This document shows positions 51,258 through 58,742 of a stretch of DNA of 64,000 nucleotides, in pieces. The notes beneath the pieces were generated by a model that saw only the letters and a list, made by a program, of their open reading frames with translations, was not told where the DNA came from and did no database searches. Position 1 is the stretch's first letter, and each line of letters opens with the position of its first letter. Source of the stretch: Streptomyces sp. D2-8 (lineage in GTDB: Bacteria; Actinomycetota; Actinomycetes; Streptomycetales; Streptomycetaceae); contig NZ_JAAHBP010000008.1 in the NCBI RefSeq assembly GCF_023184515.1, forward strand, positions 186,001-250,000, given 5' to 3'. Both the position numbers and the translations under genes were made by a program.

Positions 51258-52343
51258 GTGCATGCTTTGTCACACGGCACCACATCGACACCGACCGCGA
51301 TCGCAGTTCCACCGTCGCTCTCTCTCCCGGTGATCGAGGCGGCGTTTCCCCGGCAACTCCACCCGTATTGGCCGAAGTGCCAGGAGAAGACCCGGGCCTG
51401 GCTGCTCGAAAAGCGGCTCATGCCGGCGGACAAGGTGGAGGAATATGCCGACGGCCTTTGCTACACCGACCTCATGGCCGGGTACTACATCGGCGCCTCC
51501 GACGAGGTCATACAGGCGATCGCCGACTACAGCGCGTGGTTCTTCGTCTGGGACGACCGTCACGACCGCTACATCGTGCACGGCCGCCCTGCCGCCTGGC
51601 GGCTGCTGCGGGACCGGCTGCACTCGGCCCTCGACTCCCCCGGGGAGCACCTGCACCACGAGGACCCACTGGTCGCCGGGTTCGCGGACAGTGTGCTGCG
51701 GCTGTACGCGTTCCTGCCCCAGACGTGGAACCTCCGGTTCGCCCGGCACTTCCACGCGGTGATCGACGCGTACGACCGGGAGTTCCACAATCGCACCCAG
51801 GGAATCGTCCCGACGGTCGAGGAATACCTGCGGTTGCGCCGGCTCACCTTCGCGCACTGGATATGGACGGACCTGCTGGAGCCGACCGCCGGATGTGAAC
51901 TCCCGGACACCGTGCGGAAACACCCGGCATACCGGCGGGCGGCGCTGCTGAGTCAAGAATTCGCCGCCTGGTACAACGATCTCTGTTCGCTTCCGAAAGA
52001 GATAGCGGGCGACGAGGTGCACAATCTCGGAATCAGTCTTATCACCCATGAGGGGCTGACTCTGGAACAGGCGGTCGCGGAAGTGCGGCGCCGTGTCGAG
52101 GAATGTATCGCCGAATTCCTCGATGTCGAACAGGAAGCCTTACGGTTTGCCGACGACCTCGCCGACGACTCCGTGCGGGGAAAGGAACTGAGCGCCGCTG
52201 TGCGGGCCTGCCTGAGTAATATGCGGAACTGGTTCAGTTCCGTCTACTGGTTCCACCACGAGTCAGGCCGGTACATGGTCGACAGCTGGGACGACCGGTC
52301 CACACCCCCGTACGTCGACAACGAAGCGGAAGGTGAGAAATGA
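51258..52343 (+). CDS. eizA: epi-Isozizaene synthase (sesquiterpene cyclase)
   Basis: 361 residues from a GTG at 51258 with AGAGGGG upstream. The aspartate-rich motif D99-D100-R-H-D103 and the NSE triad N240-S244-E248 (NDLCSLPKE) sit at exactly the positions known for S. coelicolor epi-isozizaene synthase, as does the active-site F95-F96 pair. The whole sequence is strongly similar to that enzyme from memory. It cyclizes farnesyl diphosphate to epi-isozizaene with magnesium. The P450 downstream overlaps by ATGA and completes albaflavenone synthesis. Codon use is normal, but the gene has a slightly lower GC content. Confidence 0.97.
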   Translation: MHALSHGTTSTPTAIAVPPSLSLPVIEAAFPRQLHPYWPKCQEKTRAWLLEKRLMPADKVEEYADGLCYTDLMAGYYIGASDEVIQAIADYSAWFFVWDDRHDRYIVHGRPAAWRLLRDRLHSALDSPGEHLHHEDPLVAGFADSVLRLYAFLPQTWNLRFARHFHAVIDAYDREFHNRTQGIVPTVEEYLRLRRLTFAHWIWTDLLEPTAGCELPDTVRKHPAYRRAALLSQEFAAWYNDLCSLPKEIAGDEVHNLGISLITHEGLTLEQAVAEVRRRVEECIAEFLDVEQEALRFADDLADDSVRGKELSAAVRACLSNMRNWFSSVYWFHHESGRYMVDSWDDRSTPPYVDNEAEGEK

Positions 52344-53710
52344 CCGTCGAGTCTGTGAAGCCCGAAACCCCGCCGGCCGTGGAACTGCGGGAGCCGCCCC
52401 GGGCGGGCGGTGGTGTCCCCGTCCTGGGGCACGGCTGGAAGCTGGCGCGCGACCCGCTGGCGTTCATGTCCCGGCTGCGCGACCACGGCGACGTCGTGCG
52501 GCTGAAGCTCGGGCCGAAGACGGTGTACGCGGTCACCGCCCCGGCCCTGACCGGTGCCCTGGCGCTGAGCAACGACTTCATCATCGCCGGGCCGCTGTGG
52601 GAGTCCCTGGAGGGCCTGCTCGGCAAGGAGGGCGTGGCCACGGCGAACGGACCGCGGCACCGGCGCCAGCGGCGCACCATCCAGCCCGCCTTCCGGCTCG
52701 ACGCCATCCCCGCCTACGGCCCGATCATGGAGGAGGAGGCCCACGCGCTCACCGAGCGCTGGAAGCCCGGCGAGACGATCGACTGCACCTCCGAGTCCTT
52801 CCGGGTGGCCGTGCGCATCGCGGCCCGCTGCCTGCTGCGCGGCGACTTCATGGACGAGCGGGCGGAGCGGCTGTGCGTCGCCCTCGCCACCGTCTTCCGG
52901 GGGATGTACCGGCGGATGGTGGTCCCGCTCGGACCGCTCTACAACCTGCCGCTCCCGGCCAACCGCGAATTCAACCGGGCATTGGCTGATTTGCATCTCC
53001 TCGTCGACGAGATCATCGCCGAGCGCCGGGCATCCGGTCAAAAGCCGGACGATTTGCTGACGGCATTGCTGGAGGCCAAGGACGAGAATGGCGACCCGAT
53101 CGGGGAACAGGAGATCCACGATCAAGTCGTCGCGATCCTCACCCCCGGCAGCGAAACCATCGCCTCCACGATCATGTGGCTGTTGCATATGCTCGCGGAG
53201 CACCCCGAACACGCGGACCGGGTGCGTGACGAAGTGCAAGCCGTCACCGGTGGGAGGCCGGTGGCATTCGCAGACGTCCGAGGACTCAGGCACACCAACA
53301 ATGTCGTCATCGAGTCCATGCGTTTGAGCCCCGCCGTCTGGATTCTGACGCGCCGGGCGGTGCGGGACACGGAACTCGGTGGATACCGTATTCCGTACGG
53401 GGCGGACATCATCTACAGCCCGTACGCGATCCAGCGCGACCCGAAGTCGTACGAGCGGAACCTGGAGTTCGACCCCGACCGCTGGCTTCCGGACCGGGTC
53501 AAGGACATCCCGAAGCACGCCATGAGCCCCTTCAGCGTGGGCAACCGCAAGTGCCCGAGCGACCACTTCTCGATGGCCCAGCTGACGCTGGTCACGGCGG
53601 CGCTGGCCACCAGGTACCGGTTCGAGCAGGTGGCGGGTTCCAGGGACGCCACCCGCGTCGGCATCACGCTGAGGCCGCACGACCTGCGGGTGCGGCCGGT
53701 CGCACGATGA
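52340..53710 (+). CDS. cyp170A1: Cytochrome P450 CYP170A-type (albaflavenone monooxygenase)
   Basis: 456 residues. P450 features: I-helix PGSETIAST near residue 269, ExxR in VIESMRL, and the haem loop FSVGNRKC near residue 398 with the axial cysteine. In S. coelicolor CYP170A1 oxidizes epi-isozizaene to albaflavenone in two steps and also has a moonlighting farnesene synthase site; the acidic run DDLLTALLEAKDENGD (about 237-252) lies in that region here too. Overlaps the synthase stop by 4 nt. Electron donors are not encoded nearby. The cluster is only two genes. Confidence 0.96.
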   Translation: MTVESVKPETPPAVELREPPRAGGGVPVLGHGWKLARDPLAFMSRLRDHGDVVRLKLGPKTVYAVTAPALTGALALSNDFIIAGPLWESLEGLLGKEGVATANGPRHRRQRRTIQPAFRLDAIPAYGPIMEEEAHALTERWKPGETIDCTSESFRVAVRIAARCLLRGDFMDERAERLCVALATVFRGMYRRMVVPLGPLYNLPLPANREFNRALADLHLLVDEIIAERRASGQKPDDLLTALLEAKDENGDPIGEQEIHDQVVAILTPGSETIASTIMWLLHMLAEHPEHADRVRDEVQAVTGGRPVAFADVRGLRHTNNVVIESMRLSPAVWILTRRAVRDTELGGYRIPYGADIIYSPYAIQRDPKSYERNLEFDPDRWLPDRVKDIPKHAMSPFSVGNRKCPSDHFSMAQLTLVTAALATRYRFEQVAGSRDATRVGITLRPHDLRVRPVAR

Positions 53711-53723
53711 CGCCAGCCGGGTC

Positions 53724-54689
53724 TCAGGCGGCCGCCTCGGGGCCTCTGAACGTGCGCCGGTAGGCGTTCGGGGTGGTCCCCACCGCCCGGACGAAGTGGT
53801 GGCGCAGTGTGGCCGCGTTGCCGAACCCCGTTCGGCCGGCGATCGTGTCCATGGTCTCGTCCGTCGCCTCCAGCAGCCGCTGGGCCAGCAGCACGCGCTG
53901 GCGCAGGACCCAGCGGTAGGGAGTCGTACCCGTCTCCTGCTGGAAGCGGCGGGCGAAGGTGCGCGGCGACATGTGGGCGCGGGCGGCCAGCTGCTCGACG
54001 GTGACCTCCTCGTCGAGATGGCGCTCCATCCACGCCAGCACCTCGCCGATCGTGTCGGCCTCGGAGTGCGGCAGCGGGCGCTCGATGTACTGGGCCTGGC
54101 CGCCGTCGCGGTGCGGCGGCACCACCATCCGCCGGGCGATCTTGTTGGCGACCTCGGAGCCCTGCTCCTTGCGCACCAGGTGGAGGCATGCGTCGATACC
54201 GGCGGCCGTGCCGGCGGAGGTGATCACCGGGTCCTCGTCGACGTAGAGCACGTCCGGCTCGACGGCGACACGCGGGTACTGCCGGGCGAGTTCCTTCGCG
54301 TGCTTCCAGTGCACGGCGCAGCGGCGGTCGTCCAGCAGCCCGGCAGCGGCCAGCACGAAGGCGCCGGAGCAGACGCTGAGCACCCGGGCGCCGCGGTCGA
54401 CCCCGCGCCGCAAGGCGTCCAGCAGCTCGGGCGGGAACGCACGGGACGCATAGCTCTGCCCGGCCGGCACGGCGATCAGGTCGGCCCTCTCCAGCCGCTC
54501 CAGACCGTGTTCGACGTGCAGTGAGAAGCCCGAGTTCATGCGCAGGACCGGGCCCTCGGCCGAGGCGACGGCGAAGTCGTACACCGGCAGGCCGTCGTCG
54601 CTGCGGTCGGTACCGAAGACCTCGCACACCACACCGAGTTCAAAGGGGTTCACGCCGTCGAGGAGGGCGACGGCCACGTTCTGCAGCAT
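53724..54689 (-). CDS. nrdS: AraC-family regulator with DJ-1/PfpI domain (NrdS)
   Basis: 321 residues from ATG at 54689. Residues about 5-180 are a DJ-1/PfpI (class I GATase-like) domain with VCSGAFVLAAAGLL as the nucleophile elbow. Residues about 215-310 are a double AraC HTH (VTVEQLAARAHMSPRTFARR, MDTIAGRTGFGNAATLRHHF). In S. coelicolor the third gene of the class Ia reductase operon (nrdABS) encodes this type of AraC regulator. The gap of 248 bp to nrdB holds a possible small ORF on the other strand. Ligand and targets unknown. Confidence 0.88.
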   Translation of the reverse strand: MLQNVAVALLDGVNPFELGVVCEVFGTDRSDDGLPVYDFAVASAEGPVLRMNSGFSLHVEHGLERLERADLIAVPAGQSYASRAFPPELLDALRRGVDRGARVLSVCSGAFVLAAAGLLDDRRCAVHWKHAKELARQYPRVAVEPDVLYVDEDPVITSAGTAAGIDACLHLVRKEQGSEVANKIARRMVVPPHRDGGQAQYIERPLPHSEADTIGEVLAWMERHLDEEVTVEQLAARAHMSPRTFARRFQQETGTTPYRWVLRQRVLLAQRLLEATDETMDTIAGRTGFGNAATLRHHFVRAVGTTPNAYRRTFRGPEAAA

Positions 54690-54782
54690 GCCTTCAGTGT
54701 GCCTCCCCGGTGGCAGTAATTCGAGGGTCCACGGCAGTACTGCCACTGACGGTAAGGAGTAATCGGCGCGACAGTGGTGTCC

Positions 54783-55025
54783 ATGAACACGAACCAGGCA
54801 CAGACACTCATCGCGATGGTCTTCGTACTCGGGACGCTGGTCCTCCTGGTCCTCCCGTCCGTGCTCGGTCTGGTACGCGAGCGGCGCATCGACCGTCAGA
54901 TCAGGGAGGCCCAGGAGATCCGTGAAGGCGAACCGGCTCAGAAGTCCTCGTCCAGGTCGACGGTGCCCTCCACCGCCACCTGGTACGCGGAGGGCCGCCG
55001 CTCGAAGAAGTTGGTCAACTCCTGA
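54783..55025 (+). CDS. Small putative membrane ORF antisense to the nrdB 3' end
   Basis: 80 residues from ATG at 54783; GTG codons at 54774 and 54777 are alternative starts, with AAGGAG 14-18 nt before them. Residues 10-32 form one hydrophobic span (TLIAMVFVLGTLVLLVLPSV) followed by a charged helix (RERRIDRQIREAQEIREGE). The last 29 codons run antisense through nrdB, which argues that only the first 50 residues are selected. Weak case; noted because the hydrophobic plus charged pattern resembles real small membrane proteins. Confidence 0.4.
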   Translation: MNTNQAQTLIAMVFVLGTLVLLVLPSVLGLVRERRIDRQIREAQEIREGEPAQKSSSRSTVPSTATWYAEGRRSKKLVNS

Positions 55026-55945
55026 ACCCCCTGGAGCTCCATGAAGGAGAAGGGGTTCTCGGAGCCGTACACCGGAGCGAAGCCGAGGCGGGTGAGCCGC
55101 TGGTCGGCGACGCACTCCAGGTACTGCCGCATCGACTCGGTGTTCATGCCCGGGAGGCCGTCGCCGCACAGGTCGCGCGCGAACTGAAGCTCGGCCTCGA
55201 CGGCCTCCCGCAGCATGTCCGTCACCTCCTGCTGGAGCCGGTCGTCGAAGAGCTCCGGCTCCTCCTTGCGGACGGTGTCGACCACCTCGAAGGCGAAGGA
55301 CATGTGCATCGTCTCGTCGCGGAACACCCAGTTGGTCCCGGTGGCCAGGCCGTGCAGCAGGCCCCGGCTGCGGAACCAGTAGACGTAAGCGAAGGCGCCG
55401 TAGAAGAACAGGCCCTCGATGCAGGCGGCGAAGCAGATCAGGTTGAGCAGGAACCGGCGGCGGTCGGCCCGGGTCTCCAGCCGGTCGAGCTTGTCCACCG
55501 AGTCCATCCACGTGAAGCAGAACGAGGCCTTCTCGCGGATGGACGGGATGTTCTCCACGGCCGCGAAGGCCGCAGCACGGTCCTCCGGGTCGGGCAGATA
55601 GGTGTCGAGCAGCGTCAGATAGAACTGGACGTGCACGGCTTCCTCGAAGAGCTGCCGGCTCAGATACAGCCGCGCCTCGGGGGAGTTGATGTGCTTGTAC
55701 AGCGTCAGCACCAGGTTGTTCGCGACGATCGAGTCGCCCGTCGCGAAGAAGGCGACCAGCCGGCCGATGAGGTGCTGCTCGGCGGGGGAGAGCTTGGCGA
55801 GGTCGGCGACGTCCGAGTGGAGGTCGACCTCCTCCACGGTCCAGGTGTTCTTGATGGCGTCCCGGTAGCGCTCGTAGAAGTCCGGGTAGCGCATGGGGCG
55901 CAGCGTGAGCTCGAAGCCGGGGTCGAGAAGGTTCTGGGTGCTCAT
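54938..55945 (-). CDS. nrdB: Class Ia ribonucleotide reductase beta subunit
   Basis: 335 residues. Iron ligands of the R2 fold: FFATGDSIVANN (region with first Asp), QLFEEAVHVQFYL (Glu-X2-His), ACIEGLFFYG, and RDETMHMSF (Glu-X2-His) with a nearby tyrosine-radical position in the family (YLTLLDTYL). The start at 55945 overlaps the nrdA stop by one base (TAATG), so the subunits are made together. Oxygen-dependent; supplies the radical to NrdA. Confidence 0.95.
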   Translation of the reverse strand: MSTQNLLDPGFELTLRPMRYPDFYERYRDAIKNTWTVEEVDLHSDVADLAKLSPAEQHLIGRLVAFFATGDSIVANNLVLTLYKHINSPEARLYLSRQLFEEAVHVQFYLTLLDTYLPDPEDRAAAFAAVENIPSIREKASFCFTWMDSVDKLDRLETRADRRRFLLNLICFAACIEGLFFYGAFAYVYWFRSRGLLHGLATGTNWVFRDETMHMSFAFEVVDTVRKEEPELFDDRLQQEVTDMLREAVEAELQFARDLCGDGLPGMNTESMRQYLECVADQRLTRLGFAPVYGSENPFSFMELQGVQELTNFFERRPSAYQVAVEGTVDLDEDF

Positions 55946-58302
55946 TACTGGCAGGCCTCGCAGGACTCGGGGTTTTCCAGGGAGCAGGCGACCGCTTCGG
56001 GGTCCGGGGTGGCCTGCACGGGGACGGTGGCCTGGGCGGCGCGGGCGATGCGGGTCGCCGGGCGCGAGCGCAGGTAGTACGTCGTCTTCAGCCCGGACTT
56101 CCAGGCGTAGGCGTACATCGAGGAGAGCTTGCCGATGGTCGGCGTCTCCAGGAACAGGTTCAGGGACTGGGACTGGTCCAGGAACGGGGTCCTGGCCGCC
56201 GCCATGTCGATCAGACCGCGCTGCGGGATCTCCCACGCCGTGCGGTAGAGGGCACGCACGTCCTCGGGGATCCAGGCGAAGTCCTGCACCGAGCCGCTGG
56301 CCTCACGCAGGGCCTCCCGGCTGCGCGCGTCCCACACGCCGAGCCGCTTCAGCTCGTCCACCAGGTAGGAGTTGACCTGGAGGAACTCGCCCGACAGCGT
56401 CTCGCGCTTGAACAGGTTGGACACCTGCGGCTCGATGCACTCGTAGACGCCCGCGATGGAGGCGATCGTCGCCGTGGGAGCGATGGCGAGGAGCAGGGAG
56501 TTGCGCATGCCGGTCGCGGCGATGCGCTCGCGCAGGGCCGACCAGCGCTCCGGCCAGGTGAGCTCCGTGTCGTAGTGGTCGGGGTGCAGCACGCCCCGGG
56601 CCGTGCGGGTCTTCTCCCAGGCCGGCAGCGGGCCGTTGCGCTCGGCGAGGTCGGCGGAGGCCTCGTACGCGGCGAGCATGATGCGCTCGGCGATGCGGGT
56701 GGACAGCGCCTTGGCCTCGGGCGAGTCGAAGGGCAGGCGCAGCTTGAAGAAGACGTCCTGCAGGCCCATGGCGCCGAGGCCGACCGGGCGCCAGCGGGCG
56801 TTGGAGCGGCCCGCCTGCTCGGTCGGGTAGAAGTTGATGTCCACGACCCGGTCGAGGAACGTCACGGCCGTACGGACGGTCTCGTCCAGCCGCTCCCAGT
56901 CCAGGCCGCCGGTCGATGTATCGACAAACGAACCCAGGTTGACCGAGCCCAGGTTGCAGACCGCCGTCTCCCCGTCGCTGGTGACCTCCAGGATCTCCGT
57001 GCAGAGGTTGGAGGAGTGGACGACGTGGCCCGGCTCGGCCGTCTGGTTGGCGGTGCGGTTGGCGGCGTCCTTGAAGGTCATCCAGCCGTTGCCGGTCTGC
57101 GCGAGGGTGCGCATCATGCGCCCGTACAGCTCACGGGCGGGCAGGGTCTTCCTCGCGAGGCCCTTCGCCTCGGCCGCCCGGTACGCGGCGTCGAACTCCT
57201 CGCCCCACAGGTCGACCAGCTCGGGCACGTCCGAGGGGGAGAACAGCGACCAGGGCGCGTCGGCGTTCACGCGCCGCATGAACTCGTCCGGCACCCAGTG
57301 CGCGAGGTTCAGATTGTGCGTACGGCGGGCGTCCTCACCGGTGTTGTCGCGCAGCTCCAGGAACTCCTCGAGGTCGGAGTGCCAGGTCTCCAGGTAGACC
57401 GCGGCCGCGCCCTTGCGGCGCCCGCCCTGGTTCACGGCGGCGACCGAGGCGTCGAGGGTCTTCAGGAACGGGACGATGCCGTTGGAGTGCCCGTTGGTGC
57501 CGCGGATCAGTGAACCGCGGGCGCGGATGCGGGAGTACGCGAGTCCGATCCCGCCGGCGTGCTTCGACAGCCGGGCCACCTGGTGGTACCGGTCGTAGAT
57601 GGAGTCCAGCTCGTCCTTGGGGGAGTCGAGGAGGTAGCACGACGACATCTGCGGGTGCCGGGTGCCCGAGTTGAAGAGGGTGGGGGAGGAGGGGAGGTAG
57701 TCGAGGCGGCTCATGAGCCCGTAGAGAGCCGCGACCTCGTGCAGTGCGCGTGGGGTGTCGTCCTCGGCGAGGCCGCTCGCCACCCGCAGCATGAAGTGCT
57801 GGGGCGTCTCGACCACCTTGCGGGTGATCGGGTGCCGAAGCAGATAGCGGCTGTGCAGCGTGCGCAGCCCGAAGTAGCCGAAGCGGTCGTCGGCGCCGGT
57901 GTCGATCAGGGCGTCGAGCCGGGCCGCGTGCAGCCGGACGAACTCGGCGGTGCGGTCGGCGATGAGACCCTCGCGGTGGCCGGCCGCGACGGACTCGGTG
58001 AAGGACGTGACGCCCTGCGAGGCGGCCTCTTCGCGGATGCCGATGGTCAGCAGCCGGGCGGCCAGCCGCGAGTAGGCGGGGTCCTCGGAGATGAGACCGG
58101 CGGCCGCCTCCGTCGCCAGCTCGCGCAACTCCGACTCGTCGGCCCGCGCGGACCGGCCGCGCAGCGCGGCGGCGGCGACCCGGCCGGGGTCGGCGTCGGG
58201 GAGGTCGGCGGTCAGCTCGGTCAGGGTCCGCAGCAGCGCGGCACCGGGAGCGTCGTGCTCTTCTTCGGCGGCTGAGACCGGTTCGGCTGGCGCGATGGTC
58301 AC
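55945..58302 (-). CDS. nrdA: Class Ia ribonucleotide reductase alpha subunit
   Basis: 785 residues from GTG at 58302 with GGGAG upstream. Catalytic residues: SSCYLLD (active-site Cys), SSNLCTEILEV (N-X-C-X-E), VCNLGSVNL (second redox Cys), and the C-terminal CEACQ pair that is re-reduced by thioredoxin. The first 85 residues are Ala/Glu-rich and lack a clear ATP-cone. Reduces ribonucleoside diphosphates. Transcription is under NrdR boxes and a cobalamin riboswitch in the leader, so B12, needed by the alternative class II enzyme, shuts this operon off. Confidence 0.96.
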   Translation of the reverse strand: MTIAPAEPVSAAEEEHDAPGAALLRTLTELTADLPDADPGRVAAAALRGRSARADESELRELATEAAAGLISEDPAYSRLAARLLTIGIREEAASQGVTSFTESVAAGHREGLIADRTAEFVRLHAARLDALIDTGADDRFGYFGLRTLHSRYLLRHPITRKVVETPQHFMLRVASGLAEDDTPRALHEVAALYGLMSRLDYLPSSPTLFNSGTRHPQMSSCYLLDSPKDELDSIYDRYHQVARLSKHAGGIGLAYSRIRARGSLIRGTNGHSNGIVPFLKTLDASVAAVNQGGRRKGAAAVYLETWHSDLEEFLELRDNTGEDARRTHNLNLAHWVPDEFMRRVNADAPWSLFSPSDVPELVDLWGEEFDAAYRAAEAKGLARKTLPARELYGRMMRTLAQTGNGWMTFKDAANRTANQTAEPGHVVHSSNLCTEILEVTSDGETAVCNLGSVNLGSFVDTSTGGLDWERLDETVRTAVTFLDRVVDINFYPTEQAGRSNARWRPVGLGAMGLQDVFFKLRLPFDSPEAKALSTRIAERIMLAAYEASADLAERNGPLPAWEKTRTARGVLHPDHYDTELTWPERWSALRERIAATGMRNSLLLAIAPTATIASIAGVYECIEPQVSNLFKRETLSGEFLQVNSYLVDELKRLGVWDARSREALREASGSVQDFAWIPEDVRALYRTAWEIPQRGLIDMAAARTPFLDQSQSLNLFLETPTIGKLSSMYAYAWKSGLKTTYYLRSRPATRIARAAQATVPVQATPDPEAVACSLENPESCEACQ

Positions 58303-58412
58303 GTGGGGCTCTCCCTCGCTCGGCACGGGGGCCTCGTCGAGGGCAGGGGGCAGCACACGAGCGCACGCGGCGTCGCGTCCACCGGCCCATTCCACGAGGC
58401 CCGGACGTCAGG

Positions 58413-58437
58413 GCACACCGGCCGGGTGGCCGGGTGC
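58413..58437 (-). promoter_or_regulatory. Hairpin next to the riboswitch: likely expression platform
   Basis: On the minus strand GCACCCGGCC-ACCC-GGCCGGTGTGC (58437-58413): 10 bp with one bulged base, starting directly after the riboswitch P1 arm. Without a U-tract, it could still act as a GC-rich terminator in Streptomyces. Confidence 0.6.
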
Positions 58438-58545
58438 GCTGTCGGCAGGTCCTCGGACTGACTCTCGTGCACGAAACATGCACAAGTACACCGTTGCGGG
58501 ACAGTTCCGGATTCGCACCGGATTCCCCTGCGGCGGCAGCGAGCA
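58438..58545 (-). ncRNA. Cobalamin (B12) riboswitch of nrdABS
   Basis: On the minus strand the core reads GGGGAATCCGGTGCGAATCC, then AACTGTCCCGCAACGG, and after a variable hairpin GTCAGTCCGAGGACCTGCCG, the canonical B12-box end. P1 pairs GCTG (58540-58537) with CAGC (58441-58438). Known in S. coelicolor to switch off nrdABS when adenosylcobalamin is present. Confidence 0.95.
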
Positions 58546-58547
58546 TG

Positions 58548-58563
58548 AGCATACATCTTGTGC
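58548..58563 (-). promoter_or_regulatory. NrdR box 2
   Basis: GCACAAGATGTATGCT on the minus strand, about 11 of 16 matches to the NrdR consensus. It lies 15 nt downstream of box 1, giving the 31-bp (three-turn) centre spacing typical of NrdR box pairs. Confidence 0.65.
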
Positions 58564-58578
58564 CGGGTTCCGAAGACA

Positions 58579-58594
58579 CCCCCAGATGTTGTGT
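58579..58594 (-). promoter_or_regulatory. NrdR box 1 over the nrdABS -10 region
   Basis: ACACAACATCTGGGGG on the minus strand, about 13 of 16 matches to the NrdR consensus. It covers the expected -10 position (about 58588-58593), 17 bp downstream of TTGACG, so binding would block the promoter. Confidence 0.75.
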
Positions 58595-58610
58595 CGCGCT
58601 GGTTTCAGAG

Positions 58611-58616
58611 CGTCAA
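58611..58616 (-). promoter_or_regulatory. nrdABS promoter -35 box
   Basis: TTGACG on the minus strand (58616-58611), with the -10 region lying in NrdR box 1 (CACAAC at about 58593-58588). The transcript would start near 58581 and enter the riboswitch after about 40 nt. Confidence 0.6.
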
Positions 58617-58657
58617 CTGGCAGGCGAGGAGAGTGAGGTCCGCCGGTGTGAACGACG

Positions 58658-58692
58658 GCGGGCCGCCGTGAAGGGTGATCACGGCGGCCCGC
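58658..58692 (-). terminator. Terminator of the symporter operon
   Basis: A perfect 13-bp stem (58658-58670 with 58680-58692) and 9-nt loop, about 50 bp past the symporter stop on the minus strand and before the nrdABS promoter. Confidence 0.75.
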
Positions 58693-58735
58693 TGCGGGTC
58701 GTTCGTGGCTTGTCGCGCGGTTCCCCGCGCCCCTG
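58692..58735 (+). repeat. Streptomyces-type GC-rich intergenic repeat, copy B
   Basis: CTGCGGGTCGTTCGTGG then TCGCGCGGTTCCCCGCGCCC. It shares the TCGCGC-GTTCCCCGCGCCC core and layout with copy A at 50185-50227. Confidence 0.65.
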
Positions 58736-58742
58736 AGCCGGT

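Noticed and set aside
51258..53710. A larger terpene or polyketide biosynthetic cluster
   Set aside because: Only the synthase and P450 are present; flanking genes are deformylase and the nrd regulator, matching the known two-gene albaflavenone cluster.
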